Shown here in pieces: positions 1 to 9,860 of a stretch of 64,000 bases of DNA. The notes below the pieces were generated by a model. It saw nothing but the letters and a program-made list of their open reading frames with translations. It ran no database searches and was not told the DNA's origin. Source of the DNA: Dryococelus australis (lineage: Eukaryota > Arthropoda > Insecta > Phasmatodea > Phasmatidae); contig CM056994.1 in NCBI GenBank assembly GCA_029891345.1, positions 143,800,457-143,864,456 on the forward strand, read 5' to 3'. Each line of letters begins with the position of its first letter. Positions within the stretch are counted from its first letter, which is position 1. A program made the translations under genes and the position numbers.

Positions 1-2209
1 CTAATGGCAAAAAAATTTAAGTGTGTCTATAAATTCAATTTTTAAATGTTCTGTTTCTTTCCCAAAATTAATTAACTTTCCTTCATTACTTTCATGTAAA
101 TCAATATATTTTTCATAATAGGCGAAGTCTTTAACAAATAAATGTGCATCGCATACAGCTAAATTATGGAAATAAATTGGTACAAAGTAATGCAATATTA
201 ATGTATATTACAATTATTACATACAGGATTAATGCATTTTCCAGTAAATTTAATCGTGGTGATGTAATTTTTAATTATCCTTTGAATATTTGGATTCACA
301 TAAAGTATACCATATATATATGGAGTTTTCTTCTTTTTTGATCAGGGGCATTGGTTCAATTTGTAAATATATTTCCCCTATTCTTTCTACTTCTCTTTTA
401 ATTGATTGCATAAAAATGTTTTGAGCATTTGGACCTCTATACGCTACTGGTAGCTTATAATACCCATAAGCAGACACAATATAAAGGCAATGCCAGATGC
501 CTCGTGAAATAAATATTTTCTTGTGTATGATTCGTCGTGTAGCTTTAAATAAATGTTATTTATTTGTTCATTAGTAACATTATATCTTTATTTAAGTACC
601 TCCTTATAAAGGTCCTTAACAATATAATCTTTGGTCAAAATTTAGTATTTTTGCTAAGGTTAAATTTACTAATTATCTTAAGTTTGGCTTTACTGTTGAT
701 ATTTTCTTAAATATTGATTCTAAATTAGCATATATTTCAAACAGAACATTCATTGTATGTTTATAATTTTTGAAAAATATTTTCTCTCCTTTCGAAGATA
801 TATTGAAACTTAATGCTTCATTTTTAGAGCAGTTTTATGTGTGTTTACTTAATTTCTCTTGAGAATAAAAGAATTCATGAAACATATCACGTATATAAGT
901 TTTATGCTGTTGATTATTTTCTTGTGCTGAAAGCAGTTTCATTATATATTTTATCAAGAATAATGCAATTTTTGCACAGCTGCATCTGCTTTATTATCTT
1001 TAAAATAAATTAAATTTATGTGCTAATGCTTTTCACTTTTTGTAAGCTTAAGTGGATAAACTGCGAAGTACTTACCTTCAGTATTTATAGATACATCAAT
1101 TTGCTGTTCGATTTTTGGTATATCGTCAATTTTAATAGGATATTCATATCTATCTATTATTTTATAAATATTAAGGCCTAAATTTTTTATTTAGTTTTAA
1201 TGTCTCAAATTTTGTCTGCTGGAAACAGTGCATATTATATTGCCCAAAGAAAGCATTCTTCATCATATTTTTAACATTTATTCATGCTTTATTATTCGTA
1301 ATGACTTCTGGTAATTCTATTTATGATGAGCCACTTAATGGAATATACTTATTTAAGCTAATTGTATTCCAATAATTCTGTTTAATGCCCAGATTGAACC
1401 AACATCTTTGAAATTCAGTTAATTGTGTAGTTATTTCTTGTATTATAAATTTGTAAATCCGTTTAATATCTCCCGCGTCCAATACTGAAAAATTGGGTTT
1501 AAAATGTAAATAATTCGACATGATTATTATCTTGCTAATGGCAATTGGTATATCATTTAATATTGATGTTTAGCCCTCTAATATTCCTATGATTAGTGTG
1601 TATTATCTCTAATATGTATTTTTTTCTGAAGACAAAAAATGAATAGGCTGTACTAAATTAAAGGTATTTTAGATGTTATAAGTTGATATCCTACATTTAA
1701 AAGCTTTATTAACTAAGAATTATTGTATTGTTTCTTGTTCTATTTCTTCTGTTAAAAAATAAATTATTATAGAACATAAATATTTATTTTAATATTTTCT
1801 GTCTTGATATTGACGTCAGGTAAAGGCAAAATTGTAAAATTATTCTTTGCTATACATTCAGATATTTCCTTTCTTTTTTTCTAGGCATTTCAAATTAGTA
1901 GGTAAAAAAGGGGGAATATTGCCATTAATTCCCTTTTCTCTTGTTTTACAAATAGATTATTAGAGAATGGAAATATTATTTTCAGTGTGTTTCCATCTTT
2001 CTTATATAATTCGTTGATAAGGGACAAGAAATTGGCAAATTTACGAAGTTTCTTCTTCTTTGCCCGTCAATAATAAATGTTATAAGAGTTCCAATTAAAT
2101 CATCTTTCTTGAGCCAGTTTGTATATTTTGTTCCAAAATCTCTAGCTATAATTTTCAAATCCCTCACTGTCCTATTGCTCAACTCAACTGTTAGATTATT
2201 CGTCGCCAT
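1..2209 (-). pseudogene. Polinton-type protein-primed DNA polymerase B, 5' part (copy 1)
   Basis: This is the N-terminal and exonuclease part of a family-B, protein-primed DNA polymerase of the Polinton/Maverick type, which would replicate the element's linear DNA. It reads leftwards and runs off the window. From its start it shows a SAP-like segment (residues about 1-45, with RDLKIIARDFG), then the N-terminal block ending in PLSGSS near 1325, a zinc-like segment, the Exo I block near 716-755 (reads YANLES, where the family has YADFE, so the catalytic Asp is Asn), the YRGPNA block near 430 and the Exo II block (FHNLAVCDAHLF) near 150-185. Pieces lie in several frames with many stops, so it cannot make a full protein. 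The palm domain lies outside the window. Family assignment rests on motif order and spacing; I am confident of it, less so of the exact start. Confidence 0.8.
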
Positions 2210-2289
2210 AATACTTTATCTGTAAGAAATAAAAATTTATAAATAAATTATAAAATAATGGTAATTGGAAAACTCGAAAAGTGCATAAA

Positions 2290-2545
2290 TTATTGGGAAA
2301 CTACATTACACTACTTGTTTTCATAATATTTCTTTGTGTATTAACTAAAACCTATTTGTTTTTTTATATTTACTTGTTTGTCCTTAGTAGTTTTATTAGG
2401 AGCAAAAAAAATAGATTAATTCTCATTACACACTTTACATATTTTTGTTGGATGATATTTAATATTTTTGTGCTTTTTAAGAGACGCATGATTAACTTAT
2501 ATTCCACAGTCACACATTACTTTCTCATCTTTTAACCTATAACGA
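2290..2545 (-). pseudogene. Broken small zinc-binding protein of the Polinton
   Basis: Read on the minus strand, this segment holds a CDC...H...H cluster followed by CKVCNEN and then FAPN and TTKDK, with in-frame stops at two places. The CxxC / FAP / TKDK spacing repeats that of the intact small gene just upstream on the same strand, so this may be a second domain of the same protein or a tandem copy. The order (CxC...LxxH, then CxxC) resembles small virus-type zinc-binding proteins, but I cannot name a family. It lies between the polymerase start and the element end. Function unknown. Confidence 0.45.
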
Positions 2546-2556
2546 CTACTAGCATA

Positions 2557-2700
2557 TTAACTACAACCTTTTTTACAATTGTTAAAATGCTTATCTTTTG
2601 TGTGTTTGTGTGGTGCAAAATTCCCCGTGTTTAATACTTCGCAGCACTTTTTACATTGCTTGGATGTGTGATCATTTTCCATTTCAAGTGTCGGTCCCAT
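2557..2700 (-). CDS. Small CxxC zinc-ribbon-like protein (47 aa)
   Basis: A short intact frame of 47 residues with a CKKCC pair near residue 16, NFAPHKHTKDK in the middle and a second CKKGC pair at the end, as in small zinc ribbons that hold one metal between two Cys pairs. It starts at the only nearby ATG. It sits upstream of the polymerase on the same strand, inside the Polinton terminal region, which suggests an accessory gene of that element rather than a host gene. The next segment downstream repeats its CxxC/FAP/TKDK pattern in broken form. The product is not recognised; it is short enough that chance preservation is possible. Confidence 0.4.
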   Translation of the reverse strand: MGPTLEMENDHTSKQCKKCCEVLNTGNFAPHKHTKDKHFNNCKKGCS

Positions 2701-3097
2701 TTTAGTTATACAGAAAAAAAATTTATAAAGAGAATAAATATTTTATAGTATTTCAAATTTTGCAGTATTATTCAATTTATTTCGTTTTAAATAACACAAA
2801 GTAAAATGGAAGCACTCCTCAAGAAGTTAAACAATTTATATGAATTGACTGTCTAATCTCGCAATTTATATATGTTATGAAGGTACAGAATTTCAAATAT
2901 ACGAATCTGTCTGGCAAATAAATAGTAGCATTCTAGATGGCAGATACAAAATCACTTTACCAGATCACTACGCAAATAGCTTAAAAATGATGAACTAAGT
3001 ATGATATTGTATTTATTCAACAAATTAGATTCTATCCATTGTCTTAAAAAAAAATTTTCACTGGATTTTATCTTAATTTTACAAATTTTGGCATAAA
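2701..3097. other. Subterminal region of Polinton copy 1
   Basis: Between the small zinc-ribbon frame and the terminal repeat there is a plus-strand stretch (about 2806-2996) that can be read as short peptide blocks in shifting frames, including YEGTEFQIYESVWQ, but with stops. I do not recognise it. It may be a further decayed accessory gene of the element. Confidence 0.3.
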
Positions 3098-3275
3098 TTT
3101 GGTTGATTTAGATTACTTACTCGCAAAATTAGTATTTATAGAAAGCGAGAAATTTGCGTGTTTTTTGCTTAAATTATGCTGTAATTTTAGTTGGCACAAA
3201 TCCTGCACGAGATTGAAAATAATGCAAAGTTTGCTTGATTTTGACTCAAATTTGCCTGTGAGAATGATGAGGAAC
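3098..3275 (+). repeat. Polinton terminal repeat, copy 1 (right end)
   Basis: This stretch matches 54603-54840 in order and orientation: both share TTGATYTAGATYRCT, CTYGCAAAATT, GCGRGAAATTTGC and TTTTTTGCTTAAATT with similar spacing. In both places the element body lies to the left and unrelated sequence to the right. One copy is next to the polymerase and the other next to the capsid gene, i.e. opposite ends of the element, so the same outward sequence at both is what a terminal inverted repeat predicts. The exact end base is not clear. Confidence 0.6.
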
Positions 3276-3299
3276 TCCTGTAATGGAATCCACATCTAA

Positions 3300-4723
3300 A
3301 AATAAATTTATTTATTACCACTTGTAAAAACAAAAACGTTTAATACATTTTCATTCGCTCAGGAGGTCGCTGCAGCACTTTATTGGATATAGCAATTACG
3401 TCAAATTATAAGCTGTGTTGAAAACACACATAGGCTACATTTGATTATAGACTTATAGAGTAGAAATATTTTCCATTATTTTGAAGTTTGCACACGTCTA
3501 TTATTTTTTGAGTACACCGTGCATTATTCGGCTAGGATTCCCAAATGTGGATTTCCAAAACTAATCAACATATGTTCACGAGAATTTTTATTAAACTTTC
3601 TCTGCAATATGTTTTCGACGGATATCTTGATAAAATTATTTCGTATCGATAAACTGTGATTGTGTTAAGAAACTTAGTATTGATTTCATAGGTTTCCTTC
3701 GATGAGTGCGTGGACTCTTTCATTGAAGTCGTTTGGTTAGTATTCGTATATTTATTCATTTTGTTACAAAATTTATATGTATTATTCATTCAGGTCGTTC
3801 GTCTAGACCGTGATTAGGTAGTATTTATACATTTTCTCACAAATTCTTTGCAATAATTAAATGTTGTTAAAATATATTTGTTTGCAGCAAACGTCTAGAC
3901 ACTTGAGAGTCTAAAAGTTAGAATTCTTCAAACATTCCCTACCACGAAGGTTTGATGGCAGCTGACGAGCTCTAGGTAAGGCGAGTCAGGGGAAGGGCTG
4001 GGCGGGGGGAATAACTATTCGTTTCACAGAACCGGACAGGGCAGATTTTTGGGAGACTCTACAATTCATGGGTAAAGCATAGTTTTGCAAAGAAATAAAC
4101 GTTTTTTAAGAGGCGAACTTGGTGTCTTAAGGGGGTGTTTGGGAGGAGGAGAGCCCCCGAAGTAGTTGGTCAGAAGACGCGATCTTGGCTGGTGCAGGGG
4201 GAGGGGACTGCGTGCCCTTGTAGAGGTTTTGCAGAGAGCATTGCTGTATCAATAGCGTGGTTCGTAACCTTGAACAGAGCAGTCCTCCAAAAACTGCACT
4301 CTGTGTTGGACGGGGCTGCATGTCCTTGGATAGAAACTCTCTTTTCGGACAAAGTCATCTTCTCGATGGGCGGAGGAGGGCAGGGGCGCAGTGAGGACCA
4401 ACGTGAACAGTTCTCGCTGTCCGTCGCCATGTTAGTTTCACGACAACCCTCCTCCTGCATAGACGCAATAATGGACACCGGCTCTCTCGACTTCATAGGG
4501 CGCGGCGGTTAGAAGGTTTTGGAGAGTGATAGCCAAGATTCTCATTTTAATATATTAAGACTTTTTTTTTTAATTTTAATTTAGCGGGGAAAAATGATTT
4601 TCATGTAAACTATGTTTCTGAGTTCGGTTGACAAAGTTGTTATGATTTTCAACTGTCGTTTCAGTAACTAATGCCTTGAATTTCACAGACTGAATGGAAA
4701 AATTTGTAGTACTTTTGTTATAT

Positions 4724-4808
<85 letters not shown>

Positions 4809-5168
4809 CTCTCGACGTAAGCTCGACTCATTCATTCTCCAGCCTCCGAGGCAGACGGATGTGTTTTAAAAAGATTTAAGATATGTACAAATAAGAGGGA
4901 GACATATGCTGTTGTGTATGTTTAAATTTAAATTCTATATTTAAAAATGCGAGTTTGGAAATCTTAATTTGTCCGTATAACTGGAAGTGATAAATCGTTG
5001 TTTGTATGTTTGGTACTTGAATTGCACATAGTTTATAGTAATTTAGTAGGAATACCCTTTTTTTTTAGTTATGGTTCAGGATGTCCTGAAAAAATTTCAA
5101 ATATTATTGAATAAAACTATTCGTGTTATTTAAATTGTGTTTTATTTCACGTTTCCCTAAATTATGCA
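3300..5168. other. No recognised gene; contains a GC-rich island
   Basis: Mostly AT-rich sequence without a supportable gene. A GC-rich block (about 3960-4520) stands out and is open in two overlapping frames, 125 aa on plus (4135-4512) and 108 aa on minus (4170-4496). Neither shows a family motif, and open frames on both strands are expected in GC-rich DNA. It could be an old promoter or CpG-rich repeat fragment. Confidence 0.4.
4721..4807. repeat. (TA)n(GA)n compound microsatellite
   Basis: About 54 bp of TA dinucleotide followed directly by about 33 bp of GA. The reverse-complement arrangement (CT)n(TA)n occurs at 23605-23684 in the left arm of the second palindrome. Confidence 0.95.
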
Positions 5169-5345
5169 AGTAGTAGGAGCACACGTGTTTCGCCACACTT
5201 TTGGTTAATAAAAAGGGTTAAATTGATATCAAAGGGTCAATTAAATTTATTGAAATGGTTGATAAAATTGAAAGACTTATATTTATTGAAAGGGTAAAAT
5301 TTAGTGAAAGGTGTAAATGTATTGAAAGGGTTAATTTTTTAAGAA
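5169..5345 (+). repeat. Terminal region of element 1 with spaced GGGTTAA motifs
   Basis: It starts AGTAGTAGGAGC, then shows CACACTTTTGG, TTGATATCAAAGGG and repeated TTGAAAGGG/TTATTGAAAGGG units about 20-25 bp apart. The outer ends of element 3 (32913 onward, and the complement of 38377 leftward) show the same layout: AGTAGTAGGGGC or AGCAGTAGG, TTTGATATCAA, then GAAAGGGTTAGTAAA. Such subterminal repeats are typical of transposase-binding ends; that role is inferred. Confidence 0.6.
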
Positions 5346-6189
5346 TTTTTATGTGTATAAGTAAATAGTCCCTACAGCAGATCTGCTTACTTTTACTGTC
5401 ACGAAAAATATGGCATACAAGCGCTCATTTCGCCGAGCATGGCAGTTCACGTGAAGGTCTTTCCACAGAAGCGACGCTTATAATAATGGAATGGATCAGC
5501 AGAGGTGGTTGACAATGCAGCTGCTGCTGCAACAAAGAATGGTGGTTCAGATGGCGATGCTGATGGAGTTGTTGTAGGAGGCCGACCTGAAGAAGTCGAG
5601 GGCACTGTCAACGTCATACATCAAGTCAGTGATTGCTACAGTACTATAGGTGACCCATCCAAATAACTCGATGGTGCTGTCAACACCATGCTCGCAGAAG
5701 TCGACGGCACTGCTGGTAGCACTCTCGAAGAAGTCGAAAACACTGCCATATATACCATTAGCTCAGGGCTGCCCGAGAACATTGCACATACAGAATAACA
5801 CTTTGATGCAAAAAGGCAAAAGCTATCCGAGACGATCCAACTTTCACGACAGCCGTTGTCAAACTATGCCTCCCAGCTTACCTACCTACTGCTTATAGCA
5901 AACGCTTATGCAAATGCTATGATATCATATTGACTTAGAACCAATTTTATTAACCATTATTAATACATTAAGCGGACACCGACTTGTCAATAACAAAATT
6001 AAGACATGATTGCATTTGTCCAATCACATGCAGGAACTGAGACATTGCACACAGGCAGGTAGGCAGGTTTTGATGCTAGTTTCTTGATCACATTGCCTTT
6101 CAGTTATATTTTCAACAGTTTCTTCCAGACAAGTTCTTCGCTCACCTAAAATGATGGTCACATTTAAAGTAGACAACTGACTGATGTTG

Positions 6190-6265
6190 ACAGACCTACC
6201 TCTCACAAACTGACCATTGTCCCATTGACCAAGTGACCAAGTGACCAATTGACCCATTGACCCAA
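6190..6265 (-). repeat. Short tandem CAATTGGTCAATGGGT-like units (left arm)
   Basis: On the minus strand this repeats units like those expanded in the right arm at 7893-8008. Only about four degenerate units are left here, so the array length differs between the arms of one palindrome. Confidence 0.7.
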
Positions 6266-6289
6266 TTAAAGAGTTACACACACTAACCC

Positions 6290-6590
6290 GTGGTCCCCTG
6301 GTTGCGGCACTGATTGCGATTGCTGTGCTAAGTGCAGTGCTTACTGCGGTGTGGATTGCAATTGCGATGCTAAACACTGTGCTAAGTGCACTACTATGTA
6401 TAGTGCTAATTTAGATTGCAGTTATTAGTGCAGTACTAAGTGCAGTGCTGTTTGCGATTGCGGTACTACATGCAGTGCTGATTGCGATTGCAGTGCTAAG
6501 TGCAGTGCTAAGTGTGGTGTTAATTGCGATTATGTTGCTAAATGCGGTGGTAATTTCGATTGTGGTGCTAAGTGTGGTACGTGTGTGTGT
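6290..6590 (+). repeat. Degenerate minisatellite (GTGCTAAGTGCA-type units)
   Basis: About 300 bp of diverged units built on GTGCTAAGTGCAGTGCT and GATTGCGATTGC. They lie where the right arm has only a few such units (AGCACCGCGATG near 7875), so this array is an arm-specific expansion. The open frame across it encodes only low-complexity hydrophobic repeats and I do not treat it as a gene. Confidence 0.8.
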
Positions 6591-7309
6591 GACTCTGAAA
6601 TTTAAATATATTCCGTCTGTTTTAAAATAAAGTGATATAATTCTACATCCAAAAGCCGAAAGTTGAAAATTATTTAATAATCTCGCTTTAAAAATGTAAA
6701 TATCTAAGTCCCTCGGTATATTTCATCGCTTCCTGGGTTCACTTTATTTTCACTTTGTAAGTAAAGTACCTCGAACTACAGCAGGCTCTCACCATGCTTC
6801 GCTATTGGTCGATCCATAACATGGACTTTGTATTGGACAATGCAGCACCACGACATACCTCCACCATTCTTCTCAATTGATCGTCGTCGCGTGAAAAGGA
6901 CTCTTCATACAGGCCGTTCTCTCATGCCAACGTGCAATTGAACATAGGTGAAAACTCTATCACAGAATCGGCACTGCCTTCAGGCAGTTACCAATTATGC
7001 AGGTTCTGGCTGCATGGACGTCGAGGTCAAACGGTGCGCCTTCGTGTATTCACAATTAATATTTCCGGTATGGGAGCACTCTTTGAAAACCCAAATACTC
7101 ACTCGCCACAGAAGAAAACACACTGGTACTCTTGTACATATATATTTTAAAGAAAAATGCACAATTATGTATATACTAATATATCAGTAAGGAATGTACA
7201 TATATATGATATGAATATACATAATTATGTGATTTTAAAGAAGAGGAATATACATATATGTTAGCAATATACATAAGTATGTATATAATAAATTAACACC
7301 TGTGATTTT

Positions 7310-7765
7310 TGTTCTGTGGAGAACGAGTATTTGGGTTTTCTCAGATTGCTCCCATACCACGAAGGTGAATTATGAATACGAAGGTATGCCTTTTGACCTC
7401 TACAAACATGGCGCCGCCAGCTGCATCATCGCTAACTGGCTGACGGCAGTGCCGATTCTACGATCGAGTTTTTTTAACCCGTGTTCAAAATGTACGTCGA
7501 CATGAGAGAATGGCCTGTACGAAGAGTTATTTTCGCGCTTCGATTACCAGTTGGGAAGCATGGTGGTGGCCTGTCGTGGGGCGGCATTGTTCAGTAATAA
7601 GTACATTTTGTGTACCGACCAATGGCGAAGCGTGGTGGGAGCTGCTGTAGCACTAGGAAATTTTATTGTGAAGTGTAAATACAGTTTACCCAAGAACCAA
7701 TTAAATATACCGAGGGCCTTGGATATGTATTTTTTTAAAACGAGGTAATTAAATGAAATGTTCAC
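7310..7765 (+). pseudogene. C2H2 finger fragment, inner right arm of element 1
   Basis: Reading plus, the segment holds a finger-like block (RQCRFYDRVF, then about ten residues, then NVRRHER, then CTKS) in one frame near 7440-7530. The second Cys of the CxxC pair is Tyr. The same block, also damaged, is found at 6780-7110, 24250-24400 and 55260-55400, which shows a common ancestral gene. It would be an upstream exon of the gene ending at 9043. Frames on either side are interrupted. Confidence 0.5.
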
Positions 7766-7892
7766 CTATAACCTTTTGGAGGTAGGGATATGTCATTCTA
7801 TTTAAAAATAAAGGGAATTTATTTTGACTTGAGAGCCACAGACACACGCACCACGCTTAGTACCTCTATCGCAAATAGCACCGCGATGTGCC

Positions 7893-8008
7893 AATGAGTC
7901 AATTGTTTAATGGATCAATTGGTCAATGGGTCAATTGTTCAATGGGTCAATTAGTCAATGGGTCAATTGGTCAATGGGTCAATTGGTCAATGTGTCAATT
8001 GCTCAATG
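7893..8008 (+). repeat. 16-bp tandem repeat, GGTCAATGGGTCAATT
   Basis: About seven to nine near-perfect units of a 16-bp motif. It sits between the finger fragment and the terminal exon of the right-arm zinc-finger gene, perhaps inside a former intron. Confidence 0.85.
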
Positions 8009-8187
8009 GGTCACTTGTGTCCATGTGTTAGTCTTGTGAGGGATCGGTCTGACAACAGGCGTCAGTTGTCTACGTTAAGTGAGCTCATGAATTATTGCGA
8101 AGAACTTTTCTGGAAGAAACTTATGAACACATAGCAACAAGGTAATGTGATCAAGTAACTACCATTTATAGCCTGCCTACCTGCCTG

Positions 8188-8421
8188 CGGGGGCCACGAT
8201 GGCTGAGTGTTTAGCCTGCTCACATCCCACCAAGACGATCCGTGTTCAATCCGCGGCCGGGTCACTCCAGATCGTGCCGGACGATGCCGTTGGTCGGTGG
8301 GTTTTCTCGGGGATCTCCCATTTCCTAGCCCTTTCATTCCGGGGCTGCTCCATACTCACCTCAAAACCTTCATCGGCTATCAAAACCTCGTAGTTAAGAG
8401 TCGTTCAAATCTCTTCACTCA
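8188..8421 (+). mobile_element. tRNA-derived SINE with 11-bp target duplication
   Basis: A 234-bp insertion flanked by a perfect direct repeat CTACCTGCCTG (8177-8187 and 8422-8432). It interrupts the palindrome: the mirror site in the left arm (near 6045-6060) carries the target without the insert. The head looks tRNA-derived, with an A-box-like TGGCTGAGTGTTTAG at 8200 and a B-box-like GTGTTCAATCC at 8242. The body holds GGTGGGTTTTCTCGGGG. There is no poly-A tail; the 3' end reads GTTCAAATCTCTTCACTCA. A diverged second copy lies at 40945-41104. Confidence 0.85.
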
Positions 8422-8665
8422 CTACCTGCCTGTGTGCAATGTCTAAATGCCTGCATATTATTGGAGAACTGCAATCGTGAGGTAACCCGGTGATTATCTG
8501 GTCGGTGTCCGCATAATGTATTGATGCTATAATACGATTGGTTCAGAGTCAATACAACATCATAGGGTTTGCATACGCGTATATTATATGCATTAGGAGG
8601 TAAAGTGGAGGCTTTGTTTGACAGCGGCTTGTGCCTCTCCGCATCAGTCTTATCCTTTATCTGCA

Positions 8666-9043
8666 ATGTCTTCGGGCACCCCAGAGCCAATAGTAGTTAC
8701 CGTAGTGCCATCGACTTCTCCAGGAGTGGTACCAGCAGTGTCATAGACTTCTGCGAACATGGTGTCGACTGTACCATCAACTTCTTCGGGTGGGTCACCT
8801 ACAGCAGTGCATCAATCGACATCAGGCATGACGTTGACAGTGCCATCGACTTCTTCGGGTGGACCTCCTACAGCAGCTCCATTGGCATTGCCAACTGAAC
8901 CATCGACCTCTGTCCCAGCAGCATCTGTATGCTCAACCACCTCTGCTGAACCATTCCGACATTTTAAGTGTCGCTTTTGTGGAAAGACCTACACGGGCAG
9001 CAGCCATGCTCGGCGACATGAGCGCTTGCATGCCATATTTTAG
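8666..9043 (+). pseudogene. C2H2 zinc-finger terminal exon, right arm of element 1
   Basis: The frame opens at ATG 8666 with one stop at 8744. From ATG 8759 it is open for 94 residues, so a single substitution separates it from a 125-residue frame. The N-terminal part is Pro/Ser/Thr-rich with repeated VPSTSSGG units. The end is one canonical C2H2 finger (CRFCGKTYTGSSHARRHERLH, spacing C-2-C-12-H-3-H), and all four zinc ligands are present. It faces outward and has a mirror copy in the left arm (broken finger). It is likely the 3' exon of a longer gene. Whether it is transcribed cannot be told from sequence; the better-preserved finger suggests later decay than in the other arm. Confidence 0.55.
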
Positions 9044-9389
9044 TGACAGGTGCGGTAAGCAGATCAGATGTAGTTATCATTTAATTAGACCTATTAAAGA
9101 AAATAGTAATTTTTTGAGGGCCCTATAGACTGTAATAAATTAATTGAATATAAAAATGCCTGGGAAAGAATTGGTGTTTTATTTCATGTTTTCGTAAATT
9201 GCCAGAATATGATTAAAGTTTAGATGGTGCAGAAACAAATAAATTCTTATTAATTTTTTTTATTAATAGTAACATTCTACTATATGTACAATGACATCAT
9301 TAAATAAAATGTTTTTAAAATGGAAGATCTTAAATTTTTAATAACAAATATATATTTAGAAAATTATGCATGTCGTCAAAGTCCCGCAT

Positions 9390-9860
9390 CATGCTTGTAG
9401 GTATTCTGCTGATTGGCAACATAATTTTTTATGTAGGGTGTAAATTTACAAGTCTCAGTACGCCTCTAAATATAAGGCCAATCAGCTCGCTTGGTCTGCA
9501 TCATGCATACTTATATGTATTATTTCTCGAGCTTTTATTTTCAAGGTCAGGGCTCAAGGTCAAAGCAATCAGCGTCTAATGTGGTGGTGGTAGTCTGTAA
9601 TGTAGTATGCTTGCTGACTTTTATGTTTTTTTTTTTTTTTTAGTTTTTGTTTTCGCGGTGACTGGGTCAAAATCAAGGTAGTTTGCATCTAAAATGATGG
9701 TAGTAGTTAGTAATAAGATATGCTTGTTGACTTTTACCTTTTTTTTTCTAGTTTTTGCTTTCAAGGTTCTCCAAAGTCGTGAAGTCAAGGTTGAGTAAGT
9801 CTGCATATAATATGGTGGTTGTAGTTAGCAATTTTATAAGCTTAGTGACTCAGTATGGAT
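9390..9860 (+). repeat. Subterminal tandem array with TCAAGGTCA motifs (element 1)
   Basis: Three to four diverged units of about 100 bp. Each contains a version of TCAAGGT(C/T), then GTAGTCTGCATCTAAT, then ATGGTGGTAGTAGT, then GCTTGCTGACTTTTATG and a T-rich tract. The same unit is arrayed at 26880-27320 and, inverted, at 21850-22330 in element 2, always between the zinc-finger gene and the element end. Confidence 0.75.

Larger units (their letters stand above)
5400..7120 (-). pseudogene. C2H2 zinc-finger gene remnant, left arm of element 1
   Basis: This is the mirror copy of the zinc-finger gene in the right arm, reading outward (leftward). The inner part (6780-7110) matches the finger block that reads RQCRFYDRVF...VRRHER in the right arm. 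The outer part (5400-5890) encodes the Ser/Thr/Pro-rich linker and the last finger, but the first Cys of the finger is replaced by Arg and a stop follows the finger's FCGKTFT. C2H2 fingers bind DNA or other nucleic acids. Several frame breaks make this copy dead. The pair of genes is arranged tail-out about the AT-rich centre. Confidence 0.6.

Noticed and set aside
4135-4512. 125-residue plus-strand frame
   Set aside because: No motif, an almost equally long frame on the other strand, and a GC-rich context where stops are rare by chance.
6445-6630. Hydrophobic open frame that looks like a membrane protein
   Set aside because: It translates the GTGCTAAGTGCA minisatellite; the amino-acid pattern simply repeats with the DNA unit.
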